The notes: generated by a model from the sequence alone, not told the origin. Shown: positions 1 through 8,495, counted from the stretch's first letter. The stretch is DNA of 64,000 nt from Streptomyces sp. NBC_00582 (GCF_036345155.1 NZ_CP107772.1:5580001-5644000); one strand, 5' to 3'. Numbers and translations are program-made.

Positions 1-459
1 CAGCTCCGCGCCCTGGCCCGCGCCTACCGCGGCCTGCTGGTCCGCCACCCCTGGCTGTCGCCGCTGGCGGGCACCTTCCTCAACATCGGCCCGAACAACC
101 TGGCGTTCTCCCGTACCGTCCAGCAGGTGATCCGCCGCACCGGGCTGCCGACGCACGGGCTGGCGGCGGCCATCTCCTCCGTCTTCCAGTTCGTGTACGG
201 CTTCGGCACGATCGAGGGCCACTTCATCGCCCGCTCCACGGCCGTCGGCCTGACGCCCGACGAGTACTTCCGCGAATCCCTGGCCACGGTCACCGAGGCA
301 CCCCAGGCCGCCGACGTCATCAGGGAGAGCGAGGACATCATGGCGGCCCGAGGCGGCGACACGGTCGAGGAGATGTGGGAACGCGACTTCGCATACGCCT
401 TGGACTTGCTGATCGCAGGCATCGAAGCCATGACACAAAGGTCCAGGCAGACCCCCTAG
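1..459 (+). CDS. TetR-family transcriptional regulator, C-terminal part (5' end outside window)
   Basis: Open from the first base of the window, so the N-terminal helix-turn-helix lies upstream. The visible 152 residues are all helical and look like the ligand-binding and dimerisation domain of the tetracycline-repressor-like TetR subgroup (TetR_C): a hydrophobic segment around FQFVYGFGTIEG, followed by an acidic C-terminal half ending in a helix rich in Leu and Ala (FAYALDLLIAGIEAM). The ligand cannot be guessed. No target gene is visible because the divergent neighbour, if there is one, lies outside the window. The downstream PPOX gene is convergent, so this gene ends its own transcription unit. 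Confidence 0.75.
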   Translation, partial: QLRALARAYRGLLVRHPWLSPLAGTFLNIGPNNLAFSRTVQQVIRRTGLPTHGLAAAISSVFQFVYGFGTIEGHFIARSTAVGLTPDEYFRESLATVTEAPQAADVIRESEDIMAARGGDTVEEMWERDFAYALDLLIAGIEAMTQRSRQTP

Positions 460-545
460 GGGCGCGGGGCCGCATCAATACGCGGCTCCGCCGCGTGGGC
501 GCGACAAGCCACATACGACCCGCACCCGCAAGACGACAAGGCGCC
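457..545. repeat. possible interspersed REP-like element
   Basis: The convergent gap after the tetR gene begins with a CCCCTAGGGGCGCGGGG stretch and continues with GCGCGACAAGCCACA-type sequence and an internal CGCGGCTCCGCCGCG hairpin. From memory, similar GGGGCGCGGGG...GCGCGAC...CCCGCA text recurs in the 3' intergenic gaps of many Streptomyces genomes. Only one copy is visible in this window, so the call rests on recall and not on repetition seen here. Confidence 0.3.
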
Positions 546-560
546 CGGAGTCAGCAGCCG

Positions 561-1031
561 TCAGTCCACTGAAACAAGCCGAGCCGGGAAACCGCCGGTC
601 GCGACCGGCCCCCACCGCACCGGGGTGATCCGGATGATCGACTTCCCCTGCCGCACCATCGCCGCCCGGTACTCCTCCCAGTCCGGGTGCTCCCCCGCGA
701 TGTTCCGGAAGTACTCCACCAGCGGCTCGACGGACTCCGGCACGTCGAGCACCTCCGCCGTCCCGTCGATCTGCACCCACGGCCCGTCCCAGTCGTCGCT
801 GAGCACGAGCACGCTCACCCGCTCGTCCCGCTTGGCGTTGCGCGTCTTGGCCCGCTCGGGGTAGGTGGAGACGACGATCCGCCCGGAGTCGTCGACGCCG
901 CAGGTCAGGGGCGACCCCTGGGGCCCGCCGTCACCGCGCCGGGTCAGCAGGATCGCGCGGTGACGGGGTCGTACGAAGTCCAGCAGCTCATCGAGCGAGA
1001 CGGCCGTGTTGGTCGCGATGTTCGGTGCCAT
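561..1031 (-). CDS. PPOX-class flavin/F420-dependent oxidoreductase
   Basis: A 156-residue protein with the single split-barrel fold of the pyridoxamine-phosphate-oxidase-like family. It opens with a helix (LDELLDFVRPRHRAILLT), then strands with GSPLTCGVDDSGRIVVSTYPERAKTRNAKRDERVSVLVL, the usual cofactor-phosphate-binding stretch in which Arg and Lys follow STYP. Length and order fit the small actinobacterial F420-dependent subgroup (TIGR03618-like) better than PdxH, which is longer and has a conserved C-terminal substrate region. The substrate is unknown; relatives reduce deazaflavin-dependent substrates or quinones. It is a monocistron convergent to tetR, with about 50 bp to the next minus-strand gene. 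Confidence 0.75.
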   Translation of the reverse strand: MAPNIATNTAVSLDELLDFVRPRHRAILLTRRGDGGPQGSPLTCGVDDSGRIVVSTYPERAKTRNAKRDERVSVLVLSDDWDGPWVQIDGTAEVLDVPESVEPLVEYFRNIAGEHPDWEEYRAAMVRQGKSIIRITPVRWGPVATGGFPARLVSVD

Positions 1032-1080
1032 GCGGTCAGCCTAGGCGGCCGGAGGGCCGCCCTGGGTGACCCTGCCGGTC

Positions 1081-1902
1081 CTACGCCCCGGGCAGCGACT
1101 CGCCCCGCACCGCCTGGATGTCCAGTTCCACCCGCAGGGTCGTGCCGATCGCGGCGACGCCCGCCTGGAGGACCTGGTTGTAGGTCATCGCGAAGTCCTC
1201 GCGGTGCAGTTCCGCCGTCGCGCGGAAGGCGACCCGGGTGCCGCCCCACGGGTCGGCGCCGGTGCCGAGGAGGGCGAGGTCCAGGTCGACGGGCCGTACG
1301 ACTCCCCGCAGGGACAGCTCACCGTGGACGGTCCAGCGGTCGGGGCCCGCGACCGTCAGACCGGTCGAGCGGTAGGTGATCTCGGGGTGCTTCTCGACGT
1401 CCAGGAAGTCCGCCGAGCGCAGATGCGTGTCGCGCGTGCCGTTGCCGGTGTCGATGGAGGCCGCCCGGATCACCGCCTCCACCCGGGACGTGGTGACGTC
1501 GTCCGGGGCGATCTCGATCGTCGCCGAGAAGTCGGTGAACCGGCCGCGCACACTGGAGATGCCCAGGTGCCGGGCGACCGCGCCGACCGTGGAGTGCGCC
1601 GGGTCGACGGTCCAGCGCCCGGGCGGCGGCAGCTCGGCCCCGCCCTGCCGGGCCAGGGTCACCGTGCCCACGTCCACCCGGCCGCTCGCGGTGACGAGCG
1701 CGGTGGAGGCGACGGGCCCGTGTCCGACCGCCGTGACGATCACGGTGTACGGCCCCGGCGCGAGGTCGGTCGCCTCGCGTACGGCGCCCTCCTCGTCCGC
1801 CTCCGCCCGCAGCACCTGCGTACCGGTCATGTCGGTCACCGTGACGACCGCGTGCGACACGGCCCATCCGTCGCGGGTGCGGATCCTCGCGGTCAGTGCC
1901 AT
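1081..1902 (-). CDS. YceI-family protein with N-terminal carboxypeptidase-regulatory-like domain
   Basis: Two domains are visible. Residues about 1-85 read as a carboxypeptidase-regulatory/CNA-B-like beta-sandwich (A-x-I-R-T-x-D-G-W then PGPYTVIVTAVGHGP). Residues about 100-270 are a YceI lipocalin-like barrel, recognised by GRWTVDPAHSTVGAVARHLGISSVRGRF and GNGTRDTHLRSADFLDVEKHPEITYRS. YceI proteins bind polyisoprenoids or amphiphiles. I chose the ATG at 1902 because GAGGAG lies nine bases upstream; an in-frame start 54 bases earlier would add a proline-rich stretch and has no ribosome-binding site. No signal peptide is seen, although many YceI proteins are periplasmic. It is last in the marR-MFS-yceI operon and shares its extra domain type with the MFS protein. 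Confidence 0.85.
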   Translation of the reverse strand: MALTARIRTRDGWAVSHAVVTVTDMTGTQVLRAEADEEGAVREATDLAPGPYTVIVTAVGHGPVASTALVTASGRVDVGTVTLARQGGAELPPPGRWTVDPAHSTVGAVARHLGISSVRGRFTDFSATIEIAPDDVTTSRVEAVIRAASIDTGNGTRDTHLRSADFLDVEKHPEITYRSTGLTVAGPDRWTVHGELSLRGVVRPVDLDLALLGTGADPWGGTRVAFRATAELHREDFAMTYNQVLQAGVAAIGTTLRVELDIQAVRGESLPGA

Positions 1903-1929
1903 CTCAGGTAACTCCTCGTGGGAAGAACG

Positions 1930-1967
1930 GGGCGGGGGCGGTGGGGCACCCCCCACCGCCCCCGCCC
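1930..1967 (-). terminator. 17-bp perfect hairpin between MFS and yceI genes
   Basis: The arms at 1930-1946 and 1951-1967 pair perfectly over 17 bp (GGGCGGGGGCGGTGGGG and its complement) around a four-base loop. There is no T tract. Since yceI lies directly downstream in the same direction, it may act as a partial terminator or a 3' stabiliser that lowers yceI expression relative to the transporter. Confidence 0.6.
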
Positions 1968-1976
1968 GCGGTCGTG

Positions 1977-4442
1977 CTACTCGCCCGGGTGGGCGAGCTC
2001 GATGTCATGGCCGTCGACGCCGGCCCCGGTCACCGTCAGCGCGGTGGCCACCGGCGGATAACCGGTCGCGATGACCGTGTACTCGCCGCCGTCGAGATCC
2101 GCGAAGGCGTACGCCCCGTCCGCGCCGGTCGTCGCCGTGCGCAGGACGTTGCCCGCCGCGTCCACGAGCGTCACCCGCGCGTCGGCCAGCGGCCCGTGCG
2201 GCGCCCGCACGACTCCCCGGAGCCGCGCGCCCGCGTCGAGCGCGACCTCCACCCGGGTCACCCCGGTCCCGCCGACCTCGACGGGCAGTGCCCGCGGCCG
2301 GAACCCGGCGGCGTTCACCGCGACGGTCACGGCACCCGGCACCAGCTCGCCGACGGCGAACTCGCCCTGGTCGCCGGTGGCCGCGGTGGCCACCAGCTCG
2401 CCGCGCACATCAGTGACGACGACCATCGCGTCCTTGACGCCCTCACCCGACGCGGAGGCCCGCACGAACCCGCTGAGCCCGCTGGTCCCGCTGAGCAGGA
2501 TGTCGTACGCGAGCGGCTCGCCGTCGACGACGATCGTGGACGCCTGCGGCTGGAACCCGTCCGCCGAGGCGATCAGGACGTACGACCCCGTCCCGGGCGC
2601 GTCCAGCGCGTAGGCGCCGTCGGCCTGCGCGACCGACCGGCCCAGCTGCCGTCCGGCCAGGGAGATCAGGGTGACGGCGGCCTGCGGGACCGGCGCGCTC
2701 TCGGCGCCCCGGACGAAACCGTGGACCGGGACACCGGAACCGGACTCCTGGACGGCGGTGTCGGCGACCGCCCAGCCGGGCGTGTGCTGCTCGGCCGGCG
2801 CGGGAGCCGGGGTCTGCGCCTCGGCCGGGGTCTGCGCCTCGGCCTCCGCCTCGGCCGCGTGGGCCAGGGCGCCCTTGGTCCGCAGCGGGACCTCCTTGAT
2901 GAACAGGGTGATCAGGAAGGCGAGCAGCGCCAGACCTGAGGCGATCAGGAAGACGTCCGCGATGCCGTGGCCGTACGCGTCCTCCATGACCGTGCGCAGC
3001 GGCGCCGGCAGCTTGTCCATGTCCGGGATCGTGCTGGAGGAGCTGGAACCGGACGCGAGCGCGGCGTACTTCGGGCCGAGCCCGGCGATGCCGTCCTTGG
3101 CGTAGTCGGTGATGCGGTTGGCCATGACGGCACCGAGCGCCGAGACGCCCATCGCACCGCCGAGGGAGCGGAAGAAGGTGACGGTCGAGCTGGCCGAGCC
3201 GAGGTCCTTCGGCTCCACCTGGTTCTGCGTGGACAGGACCAGGTTCTGCATCATCATGCCGACGCCGAGACCCAGCAGCGCCATGAAGACCGCGGTCTTC
3301 CAGTAGTCCGTGTCGTAGCGGACGGTGCCGAGCAGACCGAGGCCCGCCGTGATGAGCACACCGCCGCTGACCAGCCACGCCTTCCACTTGCCGGTGCGGG
3401 TGATGAACTGTCCGGAGACGGTGGAGGAGACGAACAGACCGCCGATCATCGGGATGGTCAGCACCCCGGACATGGTCGGGGACTCGTCGCGCGCCAGCTG
3501 GAAGTACTGGGCGAAGAACACCGTGCCGGAGAACATCGCCACGCCCACGAACATCGAGGCGATGGAGGAGAGGGTGATGGTCCGGTTGCGGAACAGCCGC
3601 AGCGGGATGATCGGCTCGCTCGCCCTCGACTCGACGAAGACGAAGACCAGCCCGAGCAGGACCGAACCGGCGACCATCGTGTACGTCTGCCAGGACAGCC
3701 AGTCGTACTTGTCACCCGCGAAGGTGACCCAGACGAGCAGCAGGGAGACGGCGGCCGAGATGAAGAACGCGCCGGCCCAGTCGACCTTCACGTCCCGCTT
3801 CACGACCGGCAGGTGCAGGGTCTTCTGCAGCACGATCAGCGCGATGACGGCGAAGGGGACGCCGACGTAGAAGCACCAGCGCCAGCCCAGCCAGGAGGTG
3901 TCGGTGATGACACCGCCGAGCAGCGGGCCGCCGACGGTGGCGACGGCGAAGGTGGCGCCGAGGTAGCCGGAGTAACGGCCGCGCTCCCGCGGCGAGATCA
4001 TCGCGGCCATCACGATCTGCGCGAGGGCGGACAGGCCGCCGACGCCGACGCCCTGGACGACGCGGCAGGCGATCAGCATGCCGGGGTTCTGCGAGAGCCC
4101 GGCCGCCGCCGATCCGAGGACGTAGATGACGAGCGCTGTCTGGACGAGCGCCTTCTTGTCGTAGAGGTCGGCGAGCTTGCCCCACAGCGGGGTGGTCGCC
4201 GTCATCGCCAGCAGGGTGGCGGTCACGACCCAGGTGTAGGCGGACTGGCCGCCGCCGAGGTCACCGATGATCTCCGGGAGGGCGTTGGAGACGATCGTGG
4301 ACGACAGGATCGCCACGAACATGCCGAGCAGAAGGCCGGACAGGGCCTCCATGATCTGCCGGTGCGTCATCGGGGCGTGGGCGTCGTGCCCGCCCCCGTG
4401 CTTGCCGTGGGCCCGCACACCGGCCGGTGTGGTCGTTGCCAT
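1977..4442 (-). CDS. DHA2/EmrB-QacA-type MFS exporter fused to three carboxypeptidase-regulatory-like domains
   Basis: 821 residues. Residues about 30-520 are a 14-helix drug:H+ antiporter with the family signatures: a motif-A-like GKLADLYDKKALVQ loop, the antiporter-type GGPLLGGVITD segment in helix 5, and WRWCFYVGVPFAVIAL. This part resembles multidrug exporters of the EmrB/QacA subfamily. It is followed by an Ala/Glu/Pro linker (AEAEAQTPAEAQTP region, about 525-560) and three beta-sandwich repeats of the CarboxypepD_reg type (about 575-655, 656-735, 736-815), each with a G-x-V/F-R start and a D-G-x-Y/F-A-x-x-x-L-x-x-G-x-Y/V-T core. Ordinary members of the family end near residue 520. The gene follows marR by 13 bp and is probably repressed by it. 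A GAAGGAAG ribosome-binding site precedes the ATG. Confidence 0.88.
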   Translation of the reverse strand: MATTTPAGVRAHGKHGGGHDAHAPMTHRQIMEALSGLLLGMFVAILSSTIVSNALPEIIGDLGGGQSAYTWVVTATLLAMTATTPLWGKLADLYDKKALVQTALVIYVLGSAAAGLSQNPGMLIACRVVQGVGVGGLSALAQIVMAAMISPRERGRYSGYLGATFAVATVGGPLLGGVITDTSWLGWRWCFYVGVPFAVIALIVLQKTLHLPVVKRDVKVDWAGAFFISAAVSLLLVWVTFAGDKYDWLSWQTYTMVAGSVLLGLVFVFVESRASEPIIPLRLFRNRTITLSSIASMFVGVAMFSGTVFFAQYFQLARDESPTMSGVLTIPMIGGLFVSSTVSGQFITRTGKWKAWLVSGGVLITAGLGLLGTVRYDTDYWKTAVFMALLGLGVGMMMQNLVLSTQNQVEPKDLGSASSTVTFFRSLGGAMGVSALGAVMANRITDYAKDGIAGLGPKYAALASGSSSSSTIPDMDKLPAPLRTVMEDAYGHGIADVFLIASGLALLAFLITLFIKEVPLRTKGALAHAAEAEAEAQTPAEAQTPAPAPAEQHTPGWAVADTAVQESGSGVPVHGFVRGAESAPVPQAAVTLISLAGRQLGRSVAQADGAYALDAPGTGSYVLIASADGFQPQASTIVVDGEPLAYDILLSGTSGLSGFVRASASGEGVKDAMVVVTDVRGELVATAATGDQGEFAVGELVPGAVTVAVNAAGFRPRALPVEVGGTGVTRVEVALDAGARLRGVVRAPHGPLADARVTLVDAAGNVLRTATTGADGAYAFADLDGGEYTVIATGYPPVATALTVTGAGVDGHDIELAHPGE

Positions 4443-4455
4443 GGACTTCCTTCTC

Positions 4456-4995
4456 TTACGCGGGTGTACGGGTGGTCTGGTGGAACGGGGGAGGCGGTGG
4501 CGGCTGGGGTGGCGGCTGCCGGTGCGGGGTGGTCCGGCAGTCGCCGAAGCTGGCGCGCAGCCGGGTCATCAGCCCGATGAGCTGGCCGATCTCGTCGTCG
4601 GACCAGTCACCGAGGCGCTCCGCCAGCAGGGCGACACTGCGCCGGGACAGCTCGGCGAGCACCGCGCGGCCCTCGGGGGTGAGGTGCAGGATGCGCGAGC
4701 GCTTGTCCGCCGGGTCCGCGGAACGGTCGATCCAGCCGCGTTCGGCGAGGTGCGCCACGTGCCGGCTGGTCACCGACATGTCGACCGCGAGCAGCTCGGA
4801 GAGATTGCTCATGCGCATGTCTCCGTGGCGGCCGAGGAGGGTGAGCACGGCGGCGGAGCCGGGCGAGCACTCGGCCGGCATGATCCGCCCGAGGTCCCGC
4901 TTCACGACGCCGAAGGCACTGAGCTGACGCGCCAGCTCCTCGTACTGCGTCTGCGCGGCCACCACACCTCCCTGTTCGTTGCTTGGGGCAACCAT
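4456..4995 (-). CDS. MarR-family regulator of the adjacent MFS/YceI operon
   Basis: A winged-helix MarR protein. The recognition region reads MRMSNLSELLAVDMSVTSRHVAHLAERGWIDRSADPADKRSRILHLTPEG, with the wing residues D-K-R-S-R in their usual place. It ends in a Pro/Gln/Thr-rich tail (from HRQPPPQPPPPPP). The longest reading starts at the ATG at 4995. However, one of a pair of operator-like palindromes overlaps its first codons, and a GGGAGG lies just before an in-frame GTG pair about 10 codons in (MAAQTQYEELARQ...), so the true start may be there. First gene of a three-gene operon; MarR proteins usually repress such operons and release on binding a phenolic or xenobiotic ligand. Confidence 0.88.
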   Translation of the reverse strand: MVAPSNEQGGVVAAQTQYEELARQLSAFGVVKRDLGRIMPAECSPGSAAVLTLLGRHGDMRMSNLSELLAVDMSVTSRHVAHLAERGWIDRSADPADKRSRILHLTPEGRAVLAELSRRSVALLAERLGDWSDDEIGQLIGLMTRLRASFGDCRTTPHRQPPPQPPPPPPFHQTTRTPA

Positions 4996-5020
4996 AAGAC
5001 TGGTTGGTTGCTGCAGGCAA
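4979..5020. promoter_or_regulatory. paired palindromes, probable MarR operator
   Basis: Two copies of TTGC-N5-GCAA occur 29 bp apart, at 4979-4991 (TTGCTTGGGGCAA) and 5008-5020 (TTGCTGCAGGCAA). A third inverted repeat, CAACCA-N6-TGGTTG (4989-5006), lies between them. They cover the start of marR and the DNA just upstream, the usual place for autorepression. Confidence 0.6.
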
Positions 5021-5203
5021 ATAAAACGGCCGAGGGGCGCCGCAAAAAGTTGGCAAAGGCAAGTATTGCGAGGGTAAATGTGCAGGTCAGGACAGTCCGG
5101 CCGGGCGTGCGTCGCGTGACCCGAGGATCGAACCCACTCGCCGAACCGGCCGGAGGCGGGCTCCTCGCGGGACCGCCGATGGGCGTCCTTGCGGGACCCC
5201 CAC

Positions 5204-5233
5204 TTGGGACGCCGCCGCCGTTTTCGCTAGTGT
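5204..5233 (+). promoter_or_regulatory. probable vegetative promoter giving a leaderless transcript
   Basis: TTGGGA at 5204-5209 and TAGTGT at 5228-5233 are 18 bp apart, and the ATG of the small membrane protein begins eight bases after the -10 hexamer. No Shine-Dalgarno sequence is present, so the mRNA would start at or next to the ATG. Confidence 0.45.
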
Positions 5234-5241
5234 CTCGGCCC

Positions 5242-5442
5242 ATGGCTAACACCCAGGGCCCGCAGGGCAACTACGACCCCGCCGGCAGCACCCAGATGTT
5301 CCGCGCGTTCGTCGACGAGGGCGGCCCCCAGGCCACCTCTCGTCAGGCCCCCGCGCCGGCCGGCCCCCGCATCGGCCTGATCATCGGCATCGTCGCCGCG
5401 GTGGCGATCGTGGCGGCCGTCGCCTGGCTGGCGCTGAAGTAA
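5242..5442 (+). CDS. small single-pass membrane protein
   Basis: 66 residues. The first 42 are polar and flexible (Gly, Pro, Gln rich, with STQMFRAFVDEGG). Residues 43-65 form one hydrophobic helix (IGLIIGIVAAVAIVAAVAWLAL) ending in Lys, so the protein is most likely an N-in or N-out bitopic membrane protein with almost nothing beyond the helix. There is no ribosome-binding site; a promoter-like pair upstream suggests leaderless translation. It lies between divergent marR and the convergent gene at 5468. No function is recognised; such short proteins are common in Streptomyces. Confidence 0.7.
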   Translation: MANTQGPQGNYDPAGSTQMFRAFVDEGGPQATSRQAPAPAGPRIGLIIGIVAAVAIVAAVAWLALK

Positions 5443-5467
5443 CCGACGCCGCCCCCCGCCGCGACCG

Positions 5468-6217
5468 CTACTCCCACCGCACGGACACGTCCCGCGTCTC
5501 GATCCGCATCCCCAGCGGTACGCGCCAGGCGTCCACGCACACCGTCCAGGTCCGTTCCTTGCGGGCGCCGGGCGCGATCGGCGTGGGCAGCGCCTCCGTC
5601 GACTCGACGGTGGACCAGTCGATGCCGAGGGCGTCGATGACGTGCGTCCCGAAGGTGACCGTGCCCGAACGCACCGGTCTGCCGCCCGGGTTGCGGAAGG
5701 TCAGCGTCACGTCCTCGCACCAGCGGTGGTCGGTGGGGGTGCGCACGGGGTCGCTCGCGACCAGGGCGGCCGGAGCGGCCGACGGAGGTGACGGGGTGGC
5801 CGTCGGGGGAGCGGAGCCCGAGGGCCGGGGCGGTGTGTGCGTGACCTCCGCCGGTGAGTCGGTTCCCGACGGGGGCGGCTCGACCACCGACTTCCCGGAG
5901 CCGCCCGGGGTTCCCCGGGCCACGGAACGTCCCTCGGCCCCGTCCCCGATCCCGGCCCCGTCCGCGCCGCTGCCCGTCGGATCGTCGAGCGGTACCAGTC
6001 GTACGCCTTCCGTGGGGCCCGCCCCCGGTGATCTCTCTCCCGGTGCGCTCTCCCCCGCGGCGCCGACCGCGGCGTAGTCGCCGCCGTGCCCGCCTCCGCC
6101 GTACGCCCCGAGGATGCCCGCCGCTCCCGCCACGACGGCGACGGCCGCCGACAGGCCCCACAGGGCGCGCCGACGGCCGCGTGACCGTGCTGGGGTCCCG
6201 TCCCGTGTCGTGCGCAT
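5468..6217 (-). CDS. membrane-anchored or secreted protein of unknown function
   Basis: 249 residues. An arginine-rich N-terminus (RSRGRRR) is followed by a hydrophobic segment at about 18-40 (LWGLSAAVAVVAGAAGILGAY), which is either an uncleaved signal anchor or a signal peptide. Residues about 45-160 are low-complexity Gly/Ser/Pro/Thr, typical of a wall-spanning stalk. The last 85 residues look folded and beta-rich, with two cysteines (HRWCEDVTLTFRN and WTVCVDAWR) that could form an extracytoplasmic disulfide. I do not recognise the domain; the strand pattern with NPGG turns is reminiscent of carbohydrate-binding or Ig-like sandwiches. It is convergent with the gene at 5242, and downstream of sigN on the same strand. 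Confidence 0.6.
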   Translation of the reverse strand: MRTTRDGTPARSRGRRRALWGLSAAVAVVAGAAGILGAYGGGGHGGDYAAVGAAGESAPGERSPGAGPTEGVRLVPLDDPTGSGADGAGIGDGAEGRSVARGTPGGSGKSVVEPPPSGTDSPAEVTHTPPRPSGSAPPTATPSPPSAAPAALVASDPVRTPTDHRWCEDVTLTFRNPGGRPVRSGTVTFGTHVIDALGIDWSTVESTEALPTPIAPGARKERTWTVCVDAWRVPLGMRIETRDVSVRWE

Positions 6218-6262
6218 CGCGTCAGTGTGGCTGACGGTGCGTCAGGAAGGAACCCCGCGGGC

Positions 6263-7162
6263 TCAGTCCGAGATCAGGCCCTCCCGCAACTGGGCCAGGG
6301 TCCGGGTCAGGAGACGGGAGACGTGCATCTGGGAGATGCCGACCTCCTCGCCGATCTGGGACTGCGTCATGTTGGCGAAGAAGCGCAGCATGATGATGCG
6401 GCGCTCGCGCGGCGGGAGCTTCGCGAGCAGGGGCTTCAGCGACTCCCGGTACTCCACGCCCTCCAGGGCCGTGTCCTCGTAGCCGAGGCGGTCGGCCAGG
6501 GAGCCCTCGCCGCCGTCGTCCTCGGGGGCCGGGGAGTCCAGCGAGGACGCCGTGTACGCGTTGCCGACGGCCAGGCCGTCGACCACGTCCTCCTCCGAGA
6601 CGCCGAGGACCGCGGCCAGTTCGGCGACCGTGGGCGAGCGGTCCAGCTTCTGGGAGAGCTCGTCGCTGGCCTTGGTGAGGGCCAGGCGCAGCTCCTGGAG
6701 CCGGCGCGGGACGCGGACGGACCACGAGGTGTCGCGGAAGAACCGCTTGATCTCGCCCACGACCGTCGGCATCGCGAACGTCGGGAACTCCACGCCCCGT
6801 TCGCAGTCGAAGCGGTCGATGGCCTTGATGAGGCCGATGGTGCCGACCTGGACGATGTCCTCCATCGGCTCGTTCCGCGAGCGGAAGCGCGCGGCGGCGT
6901 AGCGGACGAGGGGGAGGTTGAGCTCGATGAGGGTGTCCCGGACGTAGACCCGTTCGGGGCTGTTCTCGTCGAGTGCGGCCAGTCGCAGGAACAGGGAGCG
7001 GGACAGGGTGCGGGTGTCGATGGCACCGGTGGACGGGAGGGCCGGAGCCGGTGCGGCCTCGAGGGCCACGTCGTCGAGCACGTCGGGCTCGACAGGCGCG
7101 ACGGGCTCGGTCTCGCTCTTCGTGAGCGTGAGCACCTTCGAGCTGCCCTGGTCTGCGGACAT
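6263..7162 (-). CDS. sigN: SigF/SigB-type RNA polymerase sigma factor (probable SigN)
   Basis: 299 residues with no region 1.1, as in group-3 sigma factors. Region 2 is clear ([73 protein letters not shown]), and region 4 ends with the helix-turn-helix [28 protein letters not shown]. The N-terminal 70 residues are acidic and variable. In S. coelicolor the paralogue beside sigF is sigN, so the symbol is assigned by position relative to the gene at 7532 and to tadA/upp. AAGGGGGTGG precedes the ATG. No anti-sigma factor gene is adjacent. Members act in stress response or late development; which one applies here is inferred. Confidence 0.85.
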   Translation of the reverse strand: MSADQGSSKVLTLTKSETEPVAPVEPDVLDDVALEAAPAPALPSTGAIDTRTLSRSLFLRLAALDENSPERVYVRDTLIELNLPLVRYAAARFRSRNEPMEDIVQVGTIGLIKAIDRFDCERGVEFPTFAMPTVVGEIKRFFRDTSWSVRVPRRLQELRLALTKASDELSQKLDRSPTVAELAAVLGVSEEDVVDGLAVGNAYTASSLDSPAPEDDGGEGSLADRLGYEDTALEGVEYRESLKPLLAKLPPRERRIIMLRFFANMTQSQIGEEVGISQMHVSRLLTRTLAQLREGLISD

Positions 7163-7531
7163 GCCACCCCCTTTGGGTCGCGGGACGGTCGCGGCGTTCG
7201 CTCTCCGCCGTGGAGAACGTCAGCCTCCACCTGAATACCGGAGCCGAAGCCCTGGCAAACGCGCTTCCAGGAGAATGTCACATGTCGGCAACACGCTGTA
7301 GTGACATGTCGACATCACAGTGACGAATCGGCCCTGGAAACAGAGGGTGTGACGGTTTTTCAGGGGAGTTGTGTCGGGAAGTGTCGAGGTGGGGGATTCG
7401 CTCTCACCGGTGACTTCTCGCTCTTGCTTGCGATACCCCATCGGATGACGTAACCAGAGCCGTGCGCCCTATGCGTGCGCCCCATCTGTGCGCCTGTGCA
7501 TACGGCCGTGCTCCCGCGTCCTCACGTCGTG
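7163..7531 (-). promoter_or_regulatory. sigN upstream region with palindrome and SigB-like -10
   Basis: A 369-bp gap with no gene. It contains a perfect 10-bp palindrome ATGTCGACAT (7306-7315) inside a larger imperfect dyad (GTGA at 7301, TCAC at 7315), with related CATGTCGGC text just upstream. On the minus strand, GGGTAT (about 7433-7438) preceded by GGTT 13 bp upstream resembles the SigB/SigF-class promoter pattern GNNT-N14-16-GGGTAY, with a spacer one base short. It would give a 5' leader of about 260 bases. Confidence 0.35.
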
Positions 7532-8359
7532 TCAGGCCTCGATGCGGTTCGCGGAACGCAGTCGCTGGAAGCTACGCGCGAGTAGCCGGGAGACGTGCAT
7601 TTGCGAGACGCCGAGTTCCGCGCTGATCTGAGACTGCGTGAGATTGCTGTAGTAGCGCAGCAGGAGAATTCTCTGTTCGCGTTCCGGGAGCTGGACGAGG
7701 AGATGGCGGACGAGGTCGCGGTGTTCGACGCCGTCGAGGGCCGGGTCCTCGTAGCCGAGGCGGTCGAGCAGACCCGGCAGTCCGTCGCCCTCCTGCGCCG
7801 CTTCCAGGGAGGTCGCGTGGTACGACCGCCCCGCCTCGATGCAGGACAGGACCTCGTCCTCGCCGATGCGCAGCCGCTCGGCGATCTCGGCGGTCGTCGG
7901 CGTGCGGCCGAAGGAGGTCGTGAGGTCCTCGGTCGCGCTGTTCACCTGCACCCACAGCTCGTGCAGCCGGCGCGGCACGTGGACGGTGCGGACGTTGTCC
8001 CGGAAGTAGCGCTTGATCTCGCCGACGACGGTCGGCATCGCGAAGGTCGGGAACTGCACGCCGCGGTCCGGGTCGAAGCGGTCGATGGCGTTGATCAGCC
8101 CGATGGTGCCGACCTGGACGACATCCTCCATCGGCTCGTTGCGGGAGCGGAAGCGGGCGGCCGCGTAGCGCACGAGCGGGAGGTTGGCCTCGATGAGCGC
8201 CCCGCGCACGCGGTGGTGTTCCGGGGTGCCGGGCTGCAGCTCCTTGAGTTCGGCGAAGAGCACCTGGGTGAGCGCCCGGGTGTCGGCGCCCCGGCGCCGC
8301 TCGGGGCCCGGGGCCGGTGCCTCTTCCTGAGGCGGCGCAGTACTGGCCGACACGGTCAC
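7532..8359 (-). CDS. sigF: SigF-type RNA polymerase sigma factor (probable SigF)
   Basis: 275 residues, a close paralogue of the downstream sigma gene, with near-identical region 2 ([64 protein letters not shown]) and a region 4 helix-turn-helix ([24 protein letters not shown]). The N-terminus is Pro/Ala/Glu rich. In S. coelicolor SigF is required late in spore maturation; that role is inferred here from gene order. The start is a GTG at 8359 preceded by GAAGAGGTGG. The two sigma genes are separated by 369 bp, so they are probably transcribed separately. No anti-sigma or anti-anti-sigma gene lies next to either. Confidence 0.85.
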   Translation of the reverse strand: MTVSASTAPPQEEAPAPGPERRRGADTRALTQVLFAELKELQPGTPEHHRVRGALIEANLPLVRYAAARFRSRNEPMEDVVQVGTIGLINAIDRFDPDRGVQFPTFAMPTVVGEIKRYFRDNVRTVHVPRRLHELWVQVNSATEDLTTSFGRTPTTAEIAERLRIGEDEVLSCIEAGRSYHATSLEAAQEGDGLPGLLDRLGYEDPALDGVEHRDLVRHLLVQLPEREQRILLLRYYSNLTQSQISAELGVSQMHVSRLLARSFQRLRSANRIEA

Positions 8360-8495
8360 GCCACCTCTTCATCAGGTCAACAACATCGGTCAACTCATCC
8401 ATCAAAAGCGGTCATAGCATCACAAGACATGTGCACTGTGTGCAAGCACCCCATAACACCGTGTTGGGGAAGAAGTTGGGGCATAGGACACGCGA

